From Mycobacterium sp. IS-1264 (lineage in GTDB: Bacteria > Actinomycetota > Actinomycetes > Mycobacteriales > Mycobacteriaceae): a DNA stretch of 64,000 bases. Each line of letters begins with the position of its first letter. Within the stretch, counting starts at the first letter, position 1. The notes beneath the pieces are model-generated. The model searched no databases. It saw nothing but the letters and a program-made list of their open reading frames with translations, and was not told where the DNA came from. Positions 8,701 through 16,536 of this stretch are shown here, in pieces. The translations under genes were made by a program, and so were the position numbers. Where the stretch lies: NCBI RefSeq assembly GCF_001954195.1, contig NZ_MBES01000076.1, positions 1 to 64,000 of the forward strand, read 5' to 3'.

Positions 8701-9763
8701 GATCCTGCTGGGCGACGGGCCCGACGTCATTGCCGTTCGCGCACAGGCGGGTCGCTTGCTCGAGGCGTTGATCGAGCCGTTCGCGCTGGATCCGATGACC
8801 GTGCAAGTCGACGCCTGCATCGCGATTGCGCTCTACCCGGACCACTGCGACCACCCACAGGAGCTGCTGAACCGCGCCGAAGCGGCCATCCCGCAGGCCA
8901 AAACCGCCCACAGCAAGATCGCGGTGTACGAGCCGGCGTTCGAGCTGTATCGCGACAACGACCCCAACCTGATCGACGAACTACGCGCGGCGCTGTTCGA
9001 GGGCGACGAACTGACGCTGTATTACCAGCCAAAGATCAACGCGCGCGACGGCAGCGTGCACAGCGTCGAGGCGCTGCTGCGTTGGAACCATCCCACCCGC
9101 GGATTGCTGTTACCCGAGGAATTCCTGCCCGCTGCGGACCGCGCCGGGCTGATGCGAAAGGTGGCCAACCGCACGCTCAACCGCGCCCTCGAACAGATCC
9201 ACTGCTGGCGCGTTCAGGGCCTCACGCTGGCGGTTGCCGTCAATCTCTCGACGACGAATCTGCTCGACCTCGATCTGGTCGGCACCATCGAACGGCTGCT
9301 GCAGACCTACGGCCTGCCTCCCGACGCCCTCATCATCGAGATCACCGAGAGTGCCCTCGTCGATTCCGTGCGATCCCGAAACACCGTCGCCGAGTTGCAA
9401 CGCCTGGGCGTCCGCATCTCGATCGACGACTACGGCACCGGGTGGTCGTCGCTGGCACGCCTGCAGGACGTCTCGGTCGACGAGCTGAAACTCGACCGGA
9501 TATTCGTGGCGCGGCTGGCCCAAGACCCGCGATCGGTCGCCATCGTGCGCTCCACGGTGGCGCTGGCTCGCAGCCTCGGAGCCGATCTGGTCGCCGAGGG
9601 AGTCGAAGACGAGATCACGCTGAGCGCGCTGCGACGATATGGCTGCACGATCACGCAGGGCTTCGTCCACAGCCCGCCATTGCCCGCACCCGAATTGCAG
9701 CGTTGGATTGCCAGCCACGCACCCGGTTCGGATTCGAAATCCGAAGCGGGAGTGAGCGACTGA
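5774..9763 (+). CDS. Cyclic-di-GMP enzyme with two membrane sensor-GGDEF units and one EAL domain
   Basis: Order of parts: multi-pass membrane region 1 (about residues 18-325), GGDEF-1 (about 340-490), a linker, membrane region 2 (about 575-860), GGDEF-2 (about 875-1030) and EAL (about 1070-1320). GGDEF-1 has intact DLDNFK and LGGDEF and lacks an RxxD inhibitory site. GGDEF-2 is degenerate (TGEDEF, and KLCELH in place of the metal-binding segment) but keeps RRED five residues ahead, an inhibitory-site pattern. EAL keeps EALLRW, AVNLS, EITES, DDYGTG, LKLD, AEGVED and TQGF, so phosphodiesterase activity is expected. The two membrane regions share motifs such as FQT..G.Y, implying internal duplication. 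GGAG precedes the ATG. Confidence 0.88.
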   Translation: MTRWTGNPWRRIGLPARVGWLVAGGYGVAGLLVVASSISGWEGADATRPVDEAVFALCLVAAAACAGYAARCSTERRRRFGWLALVAALAGWAIGEVLWSVYEVRPVIEHATHPAAAEAVFTLYPIGALASLVLLSKLSRHSPRRLVLDGLIVATSLFVISWVFVLDKQLREDTGSRLATLVEVFADVVILSTAILMLSRARPGEPPSRALLGGGIGTIAIADIAMVFQTGVGSYHLGDLSDLGRVAGFGMIALAGLTSVHESPVVSPPNQTPLRALLWLPYLPLLLAAAVGLGHALGQMAHGPLLAALGILVAGVLVRQFVVLLENQRLLSEVAREAFRDSLTGLANRTQFLRRLEQAVAQRLPDATPIAVLCLDLDNFKLVNDALGHPAGDELLIRVADRLTAALGEKGTVARLGGDEFAVLIEGSVEELQEAAHRVLQAFTAPIVIEGVPVAVRPSIGFTMATADSNCTVDQLIRHADLAMYAAKREGGQRIRSFVPDLPLSHGFQQFGDPPMAASQDRASEDRLADRLATAVHHEREPAAEPIAEVRAAAPDQPHDTVDGIRWPPTPVRIALVLLLIGVVAFAATSILDPNAGHNVFSKSACAALNLLAAVVIASRAYRVPADRLGWALIAAGMAVSALGDIVYDLRVPDGQSPSVADPEYVLFYPLVYAGLVVVMRARLTRVPIPIRLDALVCGLATAAVAVALWTGPIHAAATRAPATVLMGLIYPCGDLVLLALVAGMLPILGWRNGLRWGLLVLGFVGFAVADTAYLFQTSEGTYRVGSALDALWPAASLLVATASWTPRSSVVPLPRRGLGYYAMPVACTVAALGVVVLSQHSRLATTLAALSLIAVTARFSVTFRDVSMQAESHKLAMTDELTALPNRRSLATALTALADSVRAGPSPEVSPALSHGVRTSSRQALLIVKLCELHKITDSIGRHFGDELLCRIANRIANSVRREDVVARTGEDEFAILLGDGPDVIAVRAQAGRLLEALIEPFALDPMTVQVDACIAIALYPDHCDHPQELLNRAEAAIPQAKTAHSKIAVYEPAFELYRDNDPNLIDELRAALFEGDELTLYYQPKINARDGSVHSVEALLRWNHPTRGLLLPEEFLPAADRAGLMRKVANRTLNRALEQIHCWRVQGLTLAVAVNLSTTNLLDLDLVGTIERLLQTYGLPPDALIIEITESALVDSVRSRNTVAELQRLGVRISIDDYGTGWSSLARLQDVSVDELKLDRIFVARLAQDPRSVAIVRSTVALARSLGADLVAEGVEDEITLSALRRYGCTITQGFVHSPPLPAPELQRWIASHAPGSDSKSEAGVSD
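9727..9745. terminator. Hairpin in the last codons at a convergent gene end
   Basis: TTCGGATT and AATCCGAA form a perfect 8-bp stem with a CGA loop. It lies 18-36 bp before the stop codon of the cyclic-di-GMP gene and about 23 bp beyond the end of the opposing oxidoreductase gene. It has no U tract, so it may be only a weak terminator or stability element acting in either direction. Confidence 0.35.
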
Positions 9764-9767
9764 TCGG

Positions 9768-10799
9768 CTAGAAGAGCTCCTTCGCCAGCAATTCCAGGGT
9801 CGCCACGCGCGCCGGCGCGGTGGTGGGCTCGGTGCCGCGGCGGGCCGAGGCGACCGGGTTGACCATCACTTCGTCGACGCCGAACCGATCGGCAAGCGCC
9901 CGCACCTGTTCTGCGGCCTCCGCGGGCGCACCGAGAACGGCGCGTTGCAGGCCGCTTTCCACGATGCGCTGCTGCTGCGGTGTCAGCTCCGCGACTTGAG
10001 CTTCCTCGACCAAGGGCACCGGCCCAAGCGGTTGCCCGGTCCGTAGCTTCGCCATCATCTGCAGGTTGGGCAGCATCAACGCCGTTGCCTCGTCGCGTGT
10101 TTCGGCCACCGCGGCATTGACCGTCAGAAATGTCACCGGTTCCGCCGCGAGGTCGCTGGGCCTGAAGCGGGAGCGGTAGAGCTCGAGCGCCTCTTCGGTT
10201 CCCTTGCCCGAGAAGTGATGGGCGAACACGTACGGCAGCCCCTTGGCGGCGGCCAGATGCGCCGAATACATCGACGATCCCAGTAGCCACAATCGGGGTT
10301 CGGTCGCGGCGGCCGGGGTGGCCTTCAAGGTGTAGTCCCCGGAACGGAGTGGCACCCGCACACCGCGCGCGCTCATCAGTGCCGCCACGTCGTCGAGGTA
10401 TTCGGGGAAGCGCTCGATATCTTCCTCGCCACGGCCGCCGCGCAGGGCATACGACGTCACGGGGTCGGACCCCGGCGCCCTGCCGATGCCCAAGTCGATC
10501 CGACCCGGAGCGGCAGCTTCGAGCAGCGCGAACTGCTCGGCCACCGCCAGCGGCGCGTGGTTGGGCAGCATCACGCCACCCGACCCGAGCCGGACCTGCG
10601 AGGTCTGCGCCGCCAGGTAGGCGATCAAGACCGGCGGGCTGGTGGCGCCCACCGACGGCATGTTGTGGTGTTCGGCGACCCAGTAGCGGGTGAAACCCAG
10701 ACGATCGGCTGCCTGCGCCAATGCCACGGTGGCCGCCAGCGCATCGGAGGTCGTCTGGTCGGTGCGCACCGGGACGAGGTCAAGGACGGAAAGTCGCAC
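9768..10799 (-). CDS. LLM-class (luciferase-like) flavin-dependent oxidoreductase
   Basis: A 343-residue TIM-barrel flavoenzyme. Family marks are YWVAEHHNMPSVGATSPPVLIAYLA (near residues 39-63, with the conserved AEHH), VRLGSGGVMLPNHAPLAVAEQFALLEAAAPGRIDLGIGRAPG broken into adjacent conserved blocks, and a C-terminal DEVMVNPV segment. The MsnO8-like subgroup uses FMN or F420; the substrate is unknown. The start is GTG with no clear ribosome binding site. It converges on the cyclic-di-GMP gene with 4 bp between stops. This gene and the one before it interrupt the Rv1261c-Rv1260 order known from M. tuberculosis. Confidence 0.85.
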   Translation of the reverse strand: MRLSVLDLVPVRTDQTTSDALAATVALAQAADRLGFTRYWVAEHHNMPSVGATSPPVLIAYLAAQTSQVRLGSGGVMLPNHAPLAVAEQFALLEAAAPGRIDLGIGRAPGSDPVTSYALRGGRGEEDIERFPEYLDDVAALMSARGVRVPLRSGDYTLKATPAAATEPRLWLLGSSMYSAHLAAAKGLPYVFAHHFSGKGTEEALELYRSRFRPSDLAAEPVTFLTVNAAVAETRDEATALMLPNLQMMAKLRTGQPLGPVPLVEEAQVAELTPQQQRIVESGLQRAVLGAPAEAAEQVRALADRFGVDEVMVNPVASARRGTEPTTAPARVATLELLAKELF

Positions 10800-10857
10800 G
10801 ATCGCGTCAACGCATGCGGGCCGGTGAACGTTCCCGGCTCAGGGCTGTCGGGTGTGC

Positions 10858-10968
10858 ACACACGGTGTCGAGTGTGCACTCACAGCTTTGGGCGTGAACA
10901 CAGGGCGGGATTTTGGCCGATTTTTCGCCCAGGCCGCACACTCAACGCCTTCAGCGCACACACTCAAC
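10858..10968. repeat. Intergenic repeat with TCGAGTGTGC arms
   Basis: The 190-bp gap holds TCGAGTGTGC at 10868-10877 and near-complementary GCACACTCAA copies at about 10936 and 10956. Nested inside is a GGGCG...CGCCC stem with GATTTT/AAAATC-like inner bases. The same 10-mer arm with its exact complement recurs at 38820-38877. Presumably a dispersed mycobacterial intergenic element; its function is unknown. Confidence 0.5.
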
Positions 10969-10992
10969 GCGGAGATCGTTGGCGTCGCACGC

Positions 10993-12111
10993 TCAGTAGT
11001 TTTTGAGGGTGAGCGAGTTCACGATGTTGTCGAAGACATCCTGCGGGATCGGCGCACCGCCGGGGATGTTGTCGATCACCAGCCACTGGTTGCGCTTGAC
11101 GTAGTCGTGAAACTCCTTGTGGTAGTTGGAGAAGCCGAGCTCGTAGTCCTCACCCGCCGCGGCGAGCTCACCGGCCAGGACGTAGGCGCCCAGCAGCGCG
11201 ACGCTGGTGCCCTGGCCCGACAACGGCGAACAGCAATACCCGGCGTCGCCGACGAGGGCCACCCTGCCCTTCGACCAGCGGTCCATCTTGATCTGCGCCA
11301 TCTCGTCGAAGTAGAAGTCCGGCGCGCTCCGCATGTACTCCAGCAGCTGCGGCCGCACCCAGCCGTCGTCGGCCATCCGTCGTTCCAACTCGGCTAGCTG
11401 GGCCTCGGTGTCGCGGTAGTCGATCCGCAGGTCGGGCTCCATGAAGCCGACCATGGCCCGCGCCTCGGAGTTGTCGCGCGCGCTGTAGACGCCGACCATG
11501 GTGGAGTCCCCGTAATGCCACCGCTGCCAGTAGTCGAGGTCCAAGAAGTTGGGCACGGTGAAGATCGCCGCGTGGGTGCCCAGCCGCTCGATGAATTGCT
11601 CCTCCGGGCCGAAGGCCAATCGGCGCACGTTGGAGTGCAAACCGTCGGCGCCGATCACCAGGTCGAAGCTGCGTGCGGCGGCCCGCTCGAACGTCACCGC
11701 GACCGAGGCGCCGTCGTCCTCCAACGCGACGATGCTGTCGTCGAACACATACTCGGTGTTCAGTTGTGTTGCCTCGTAAAGCAATTCGACGAGATCGTCG
11801 CGCAGCAGTTCGATGTCGGGGTTGGCGATGAGCCCGCCGGTCGGCGTCGATTCGGTGTCCTGGGACAGCTCGTTGCCGTCGCGGTCGACCACGGATGCGC
11901 CTCTGATGCGGGTGCGGCGGTGATCGGCGGCGGCCCGCAGCGCCATGCGTTCGAGCACGCTGAGCGCCGGGCCCCGCACGTCGACGGCCTGACCGCCCGG
12001 CCGCAGCCCGGGGTGGCGTTCCACGACGGTGACCGAATAGCCATGGTGCGTCAGCCAATACGCCGCGGTCGTACCGGCCACGCTGGCGCCGGACACCAGA
12101 ATATCGGTCAC
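10993..12111 (-). CDS. FAD-dependent monooxygenase (Rv1260-like)
   Basis: A 372-residue group A flavin monooxygenase, the same length as Rv1260. It has the N-terminal FAD fingerprint VSGASVAGTTAAYWL (about residues 6-20), an internal LVIGADGLHSNVR (DG motif, about 152-164) and the second FAD motif ALVGDAGYCCSPLSGQGTS (about 285-303). It should hydroxylate an aromatic or polyketide-like substrate using NAD(P)H; the substrate is unknown. Its ATG overlaps the stop of udgB (ATGA), so the two are translationally coupled. Confidence 0.85.
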   Translation of the reverse strand: MTDILVSGASVAGTTAAYWLTHHGYSVTVVERHPGLRPGGQAVDVRGPALSVLERMALRAAADHRRTRIRGASVVDRDGNELSQDTESTPTGGLIANPDIELLRDDLVELLYEATQLNTEYVFDDSIVALEDDGASVAVTFERAAARSFDLVIGADGLHSNVRRLAFGPEEQFIERLGTHAAIFTVPNFLDLDYWQRWHYGDSTMVGVYSARDNSEARAMVGFMEPDLRIDYRDTEAQLAELERRMADDGWVRPQLLEYMRSAPDFYFDEMAQIKMDRWSKGRVALVGDAGYCCSPLSGQGTSVALLGAYVLAGELAAAGEDYELGFSNYHKEFHDYVKRNQWLVIDNIPGGAPIPQDVFDNIVNSLTLKNY

Positions 12112-12935
12112 TTGATTCCTGCCAGCCTCTTCGCGTGGGCGAAGACGTCGTCGAGCATTACCGGAGTCAACCTACCGGTGAACATGTTTTGCTGGCTGGG
12201 GTGGTAGCAACCGAGCAGACGCACGCCAGACGGCAGCGTCGCGACGGCGCCATGCCCGAACCGCGGTTTGCGCATTCCGGCGACACCGGGCAGCCGCAGC
12301 GCGATCTGCCAGGCGAACCCGCCCAGGGCGACGACGACGCGCACATGGTCGGACACCAATCGCCATTCGGCATCCAGCCACGGCCAGCAGGCGTCCCGTT
12401 CCGCGGTGGTGGGCGCGTTGGCCGGAGGCGCGCATCGGACCGGTGCGGCGATTCGAATTGCGTTGGCCTGCAGGCCGTCTGCGGCATCGACGCTGATCGG
12501 TGAGTTCACCAGCCCAGCGCGGTACAGCGCCGCGTAAAGCTGGTCCCCGGACCTGTCGCCGGTGAACATGCGGCCGGTCCGGTTGGCGCCGTGCGCGGCG
12601 GGCGCCAACCCGACGATCAACACCCGCGGGCGCTCGGATCCCCACCCCGGCACCGGCCGCCCCCAATAGGGCTGGTCGGCGAAGGCTCGGCGCTTGATCA
12701 CGGCGACGTCTTCCCGCCAACTGACCAGCCGCGGGCAGGCACGGCACACGCTGACCACCGCATCGAGCTCCGGTATCGAAGCGGCCCGGGCCGCCAGCGC
12801 CGAAACCTGCGCGGCGTCGGCGGCCACCGGGGTCTGCGGAGTGGCCGGGTCGCCCGGCCAACCGCTACCGGGCGCGACGGGAGAGCCGAACGCCTGGCCG
12901 GTATTCGGATGGACGAGCACATGAACATCCTGCAT
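12108..12935 (-). CDS. udgB: Uracil-DNA glycosylase, family 5 (UdgB)
   Basis: An iron-sulfur base-excision repair enzyme that removes uracil and other deaminated bases from double-stranded DNA. Evidence: an early CRACPRL cysteine pair and a later RCAPP...DAC pair (four cluster cysteines), motif 1 GLAPAAHGANRTG, and a late CYHPSQ motif with the catalytic-region His. Family 5 lacks the polar Asp/Asn of other UDGs in motif 1, as here. The first 35-40 residues are proline-rich and probably disordered. The length of 275 is slightly below the M. tuberculosis protein, so the exact start is uncertain. It is followed by the overlapping FAD monooxygenase gene. Confidence 0.88.
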   Translation of the reverse strand: MQDVHVLVHPNTGQAFGSPVAPGSGWPGDPATPQTPVAADAAQVSALAARAASIPELDAVVSVCRACPRLVSWREDVAVIKRRAFADQPYWGRPVPGWGSERPRVLIVGLAPAAHGANRTGRMFTGDRSGDQLYAALYRAGLVNSPISVDAADGLQANAIRIAAPVRCAPPANAPTTAERDACWPWLDAEWRLVSDHVRVVVALGGFAWQIALRLPGVAGMRKPRFGHGAVATLPSGVRLLGCYHPSQQNMFTGRLTPVMLDDVFAHAKRLAGIK

Positions 12936-12951
12936 TCACGCGGTGCGGCCG

Positions 12952-12990
12952 AAAAATTCGGTCGCCCTAAGTGCGACTTTGGCATAAATT
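12952..12990 (+). promoter_or_regulatory. WhiB7-type promoter of tap
   Basis: An AT block AAAAATT (12952-12958) lies 2 bp before a -35-position hexamer (GTCGCC, 12961-12966), which lies 18 bp before TAAATT (12985-12990). This is the geometry of WhiB7-SigA promoters, where an AT-rich site sits just upstream of the -35. The start codon follows the -10 by only 15 bp, giving a very short leader. Known M. tuberculosis tap is in the WhiB7 regulon. Confidence 0.6.
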
Positions 12991-13005
12991 CAGCCGCGAT
13001 ATCCC

Positions 13006-14256
13006 ATGAAAAGCACCGGCCCCGCGGTTCTGATCCTGTTCGCCACGCTGATGGCGGCGGCGGGCACCGGCATCTCGATCGTCGCGTTCCCCTGGCTGGC
13101 CTTGCAGCACAACGGGAGCGCGCGGGCAGCGTCCGTCGTGGCGGTCGCGATGACGCTGCCGCTGGTGCTGTCCACGCTGGTCGCGGGCACGGCCGTCGAC
13201 TCCTTCGGGCGCCGCCGGGTGTCGCTGGTCTCCGATTCGCTGTCCGGCACCGCGGTAGCGGCGGTGCCGCTGATCGCGTGGTTCTTCGGTCCGAGAGCGA
13301 TCAACGTCGTCGACCTGGCGGTGCTGGCCTTCTTCGCGGCCGCTTTCGACCCGGCGGGGACGACGGCGCGGGACTCGATGCTGCCCGAGGCCGCCGGCCG
13401 GGCGCGGTGGTCGCTGGACCGGACCAATAGCATTTACGAGGCGATTCAGAACCTCGGCTTCATCGTCGGTCCGGGCATCGGCGGTTTGATGATCGCCACG
13501 GTCGGCGGCGTCAACACCATGTGGCTCACCGCCGGGTTGTTCGGGTTGTCGATCCTCGCGATCGGGGCGCTGCGCCTCGAGGGTGCCGGCAAGCCACACC
13601 ACGCAACCCGGCCGACCGGGCTGGTATCCGGCATCACCGAGGGGCTGCGATTCGTCTGGAATCTGCGGGTGCTACGCACGCTCGGGGTGATCGACTTGTT
13701 CGTCACCGCGCTGTACTTGCCGATGGAAAGCGTGCTGTTTCCAAAGTATTTCGCCGACCACCACCAACCCGCGCAGCTGGGTTGGGCGTTGATGGCGCTG
13801 GCGATTGGTGGCGTGGCGGGCGCGCTCGGCTATGCGGTGCTGTCGAGATACCTGCGGCGACGCGTGGCCGTGCTGACCGCGACCCTCACCTTCGGTGCGG
13901 CCACGGTCGGCATTGCGTTCCTGCCGCCGCTGCCGGTGATCCTGGCGCTGTGCGCGGTGACCGGCGTGGTCTACGGGCCGATCCAGCCGATCTACAACTA
14001 CGTGATGCAGACGCGGGCCCCGCATCATCTGCGCGGTCGAGTGGTCGGCGTGATGACCGGGCTGACCTACGCCGCCGGCCCGTTGGGCCTGCTGGTGGCG
14101 GGCCCCCTGGCGGACGCCGCCGGACTGAAGGCCACGTTCTTGACGCTGGCGGTGCCCATCCTGTTGATCGGGCTCGTCGCCTGCGGGCTGCCGTCGCTGC
14201 GCGAACTGGACCGCGCGCCGAGTTCGCTGTCGAACCCTGAGCTTGAAACGGCCTAG
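13006..14256 (+). CDS. tap: Major facilitator drug efflux pump Tap (Rv1258c-like)
   Basis: A 416-residue, 12-helix proton-driven exporter in the inner membrane. Tap exports tetracycline, aminoglycosides and spectinomycin-like drugs in M. tuberculosis and M. fortuitum. The conserved loop DSFGRRRVSLVSD between helices 2 and 3 (about residues 61-73) and ARDSMLPEAAGRARWSLDR are typical of this group. It is preceded by a WhiB7-type promoter, pointing to antibiotic-inducible expression. Its TAG stop doubles as part of the predicted -10 box of the next gene. It is divergent from udgB. Confidence 0.88.
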   Translation: MKSTGPAVLILFATLMAAAGTGISIVAFPWLALQHNGSARAASVVAVAMTLPLVLSTLVAGTAVDSFGRRRVSLVSDSLSGTAVAAVPLIAWFFGPRAINVVDLAVLAFFAAAFDPAGTTARDSMLPEAAGRARWSLDRTNSIYEAIQNLGFIVGPGIGGLMIATVGGVNTMWLTAGLFGLSILAIGALRLEGAGKPHHATRPTGLVSGITEGLRFVWNLRVLRTLGVIDLFVTALYLPMESVLFPKYFADHHQPAQLGWALMALAIGGVAGALGYAVLSRYLRRRVAVLTATLTFGAATVGIAFLPPLPVILALCAVTGVVYGPIQPIYNYVMQTRAPHHLRGRVVGVMTGLTYAAGPLGLLVAGPLADAAGLKATFLTLAVPILLIGLVACGLPSLRELDRAPSSLSNPELETA

Positions 14257-14259
14257 GAT
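14254..14259 (+). promoter_or_regulatory. Predicted -10 box overlapping the tap stop codon
   Basis: TAGGAT contains the TAG stop of tap and ends 7 nt before the GTG start of the FAD-linked oxidase gene. This spacing predicts a leaderless transcript in addition to any read-through from tap. Confidence 0.5.
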
Positions 14260-14266
14260 CGGGCCC

Positions 14267-15634
14267 GTGAACTCGGATGCGCTGGCCGGCCTGATCGCCG
14301 GCCTGCCCGACGGGACCCTCGTCACCGACCCCGCCGTTACCGAGGGCTACCGCCAAGACCGCGCCTTCGACCCGTCGGCGGGCAAGCCGCTGGCCGTCGT
14401 CCGGCCACGGACCACCGAAGAGGTCCAGACGGTGTTGCGCTGGGCCACGACCAACCGGGTGCCGGTGGTGCCGCGGGGAGCCGGCAGCGGGCTGTCGGGC
14501 GGAGCGACGGCGCTGGACAACGGGATCGTGCTGTCGACGGAGAAGATGCGCGACATCACCGTCGATCCGGTCACCCGCACCGCGGTATGCCAGCCCGGGC
14601 TGTTCAACGCCGAGGTGAAGAAGGCCGCCGCCGAGCACGGCCTGTGGTATCCGCCGGATCCGTCGTCGTTCGAGATCTGCAGCATCGGAGGCAACATCGC
14701 GACCAATGCGGGCGGGCTGTGCTGCGTGAAGTACGGCGTCACCACCGATTACGTGCTGGGCGTGCAGGTGGTGCTCGCCGACGGCACCGCGGTGCGCCTG
14801 GGCGGCCCGCGTTTGAAGGACGTGGCGGGTCTCTCGCTGTCCAAGCTGTTCGTGGGCAGCGAAGGCACGCTTGGCGTCATCACCGAAGTGACGCTGCGGC
14901 TGCTGCCCGCACAGAACACCTCGAGTGTGGTGGTAGCCACCTTCGCGACGGTGGAGTCGGCGGTGGACGCGGTGCTCGGGGTCGCCGCACGGCTGCGGCC
15001 GTCGATGCTGGAGTTCATGGATTCGGTGGCGATCAACGCCGTCGAGGACACCCTGCGCATGGACCTGGACCGCGGGGCGGCCGCCATGCTGGTGGCCGGC
15101 TCCGATGAACGGGGGCGCGCGGCATCCGACGACGCCGAGGTGATCGCCGCCGTGTTCGCGGAAAACGGTGCGACGGAGGTGTTTTCGACCGACGACCCGG
15201 ACGAGGGCGAGGCCTTCGTCGCGGCTCGCCGGTTCTGCATTCCGGCGGTGGAGGCCAAGGGCTCGCTGCTGCTCGAAGACGTCGGCGTGCCGCTGCCGGC
15301 CCTGGGCAAGCTGGTCACCGGGATCGAGCGCATCGCCGCCGAACGCGAGTTGATGATCTCGGTGATCGCGCATGCCGGCGACGGCAACACCCACCCGCTG
15401 ATCGTGTACGACCCGGCCGATGCCGCCATGACCGAGCGCGCGCACCTGGCATTCGGCGAGATCATGGATCTCGCCGTCGCTCTCGGCGGCACCATCACGG
15501 GTGAGCACGGCGTCGGCCGGTTGAAGCGGCCATGGCTGGACGGCTACCTCGGACCTGAGGCGATGGAGCTCAACCGTCGCATCAAGAAGGCGTTGGATCC
15601 GCTGGGCATCCTGAATCCCGGTGCGGCGATCTAG
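14267..15634 (+). CDS. FAD-linked oxidase, glycolate/D-lactate dehydrogenase type (Rv1257c-like)
   Basis: A 455-residue flavoprotein of the GlcD/Dld group that oxidises a 2-hydroxy acid. The PCMH-type FAD domain covers about residues 35-215, with VVPRGAGSGLSGGATA and IGGNIATNAGGL loops contacting FAD. The C-terminal FAD_oxidase_C domain carries HAGDGNTHP and the late GTITGEHGVGRLK motif. GTG at 14267 is chosen because it fits the M. tuberculosis start and follows TAGGAT by 7 nt; an upstream ATG at 14243 would overlap tap. The physiological acid and electron acceptor are unknown. Confidence 0.85.
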   Translation: MNSDALAGLIAGLPDGTLVTDPAVTEGYRQDRAFDPSAGKPLAVVRPRTTEEVQTVLRWATTNRVPVVPRGAGSGLSGGATALDNGIVLSTEKMRDITVDPVTRTAVCQPGLFNAEVKKAAAEHGLWYPPDPSSFEICSIGGNIATNAGGLCCVKYGVTTDYVLGVQVVLADGTAVRLGGPRLKDVAGLSLSKLFVGSEGTLGVITEVTLRLLPAQNTSSVVVATFATVESAVDAVLGVAARLRPSMLEFMDSVAINAVEDTLRMDLDRGAAAMLVAGSDERGRAASDDAEVIAAVFAENGATEVFSTDDPDEGEAFVAARRFCIPAVEAKGSLLLEDVGVPLPALGKLVTGIERIAAERELMISVIAHAGDGNTHPLIVYDPADAAMTERAHLAFGEIMDLAVALGGTITGEHGVGRLKRPWLDGYLGPEAMELNRRIKKALDPLGILNPGAAI

Positions 15635-15641
15635 CTCTTGC

Positions 15642-15701
15642 GCCGACTGTGAATCTGGCGACGCGTTCGCGGCGTGTCGCGTCGTGAAATTCACGCTCGG
15701 C
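15642..15701. repeat. Inverted repeat with GCCGAGCGTGAAT arms
   Basis: GCCGACTGTGAAT (15642-15654) faces ATTCACGCTCGGC (15689-15701): 11 of 13 positions pair. It lies between two convergent genes. The perfect form of the arm, GCCGAGCGTGAAT, occurs again at 29643-29655, which marks it as a dispersed intergenic element; it might also end transcription here. Confidence 0.5.
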
Positions 15702-15717
15702 GGTTGGGGCGTGTGGC

Positions 15718-16536
15718 TTAGAACGCGAAGCGGTTCAGCACGTCGTAATTGCCCAGTGGCGTGGCGTTGACCAGCCGCCAGAACAGGCGCAGCGGCGCCG
15801 ACGGTATGCGCTCGTAGAGCGCCCCCACGGCGGACCGCTCGAGGAAACGCAGCCGCGGGTTCCAGCGCTCGAGTTCGCGGGCATCCCGGATGCCCCATTT
15901 GGTGATGCCCTTGGTGAGCACCTTGGACAGCCGCGGCCCCAGCGGCGAGGTCGTGTCGAAGAGGAGCTCGCCGCTACCGAACCGATCCGTGAGGCTCTGT
16001 AGCAGCGTGCGCACCTGGGGCTCGGTGAGGTACATGACGAGGCCCTCGGCGATCATCAGCACCGGGCGATCGGTCGGTATCTCGTCGAGCCAGTCGTCGG
16101 TCACCGACGAGCCGATCATCCGGTAGCCGTCGCGGTCGTCATACAGCTTGCGCCGCAACGCGATTACGCCCGGCTGGTCGACGTCGAACCACCGCACGGT
16201 TTCCGGTGGGTGCAGCCGGAACGCCCGGGTGTCCATGCCGCACCCGAGGTGCAGCACGACCGCGTCGGGATGCCGGCGCAGGAAGTCGCCGCTCCAGTCG
16301 TCGAACTGTCTGGCGCGCATGGTGACCAGGTACTGATTCGATCCGGGATGCATGACGCGGCGCATGCGGGCCCAGTCGTATTCGATGCGGTCTACCGCCT
16401 CCGCGGCCGCCGTGTCACCCAGAATCGGTGCCGGCGAACGGCTTTCGTACGCCCGCAGATACAGCGTGCACAGATTCGTCCATTCCACCGACCCCCACCG
16501 CACGTCGCTGAAGTCGACCTTGTCCGTCATTGTCAT
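15718..16536 (-). CDS. SAM-dependent O-methyltransferase, leucine carboxyl methyltransferase-like
   Basis: A 272-residue methyltransferase of the LCMT/TcmP type. The SAM-binding loop LHLGCGMDTRAFRL is at about residues 80-93, followed by an acidic ribose-binding WFDVDQPGV and the LMIAEGLVMYLTE motif. Polyketide tailoring enzymes such as TcmP are in this group, but so are many mycobacterial proteins of unknown role. The ATG at 16536 overlaps the stop of the upstream regulator (ATGA), so the open frame extending further upstream is not used. Co-expression with the regulator and divergence from cyp130 suggest a small metabolic unit. Confidence 0.8.
   Translation of the reverse strand: MTMTDKVDFSDVRWGSVEWTNLCTLYLRAYESRSPAPILGDTAAAEAVDRIEYDWARMRRVMHPGSNQYLVTMRARQFDDWSGDFLRRHPDAVVLHLGCGMDTRAFRLHPPETVRWFDVDQPGVIALRRKLYDDRDGYRMIGSSVTDDWLDEIPTDRPVLMIAEGLVMYLTEPQVRTLLQSLTDRFGSGELLFDTTSPLGPRLSKVLTKGITKWGIRDARELERWNPRLRFLERSAVGALYERIPSAPLRLFWRLVNATPLGNYDVLNRFAF

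Noticed and set aside
13886..15898. 670-residue open frame on the minus strand
   Set aside because: It lies antisense to the well-supported FAD-linked oxidase and tap genes, is low-complexity (Arg/His/Gly/Gln-rich) and matches no family; a GC-skew shadow.
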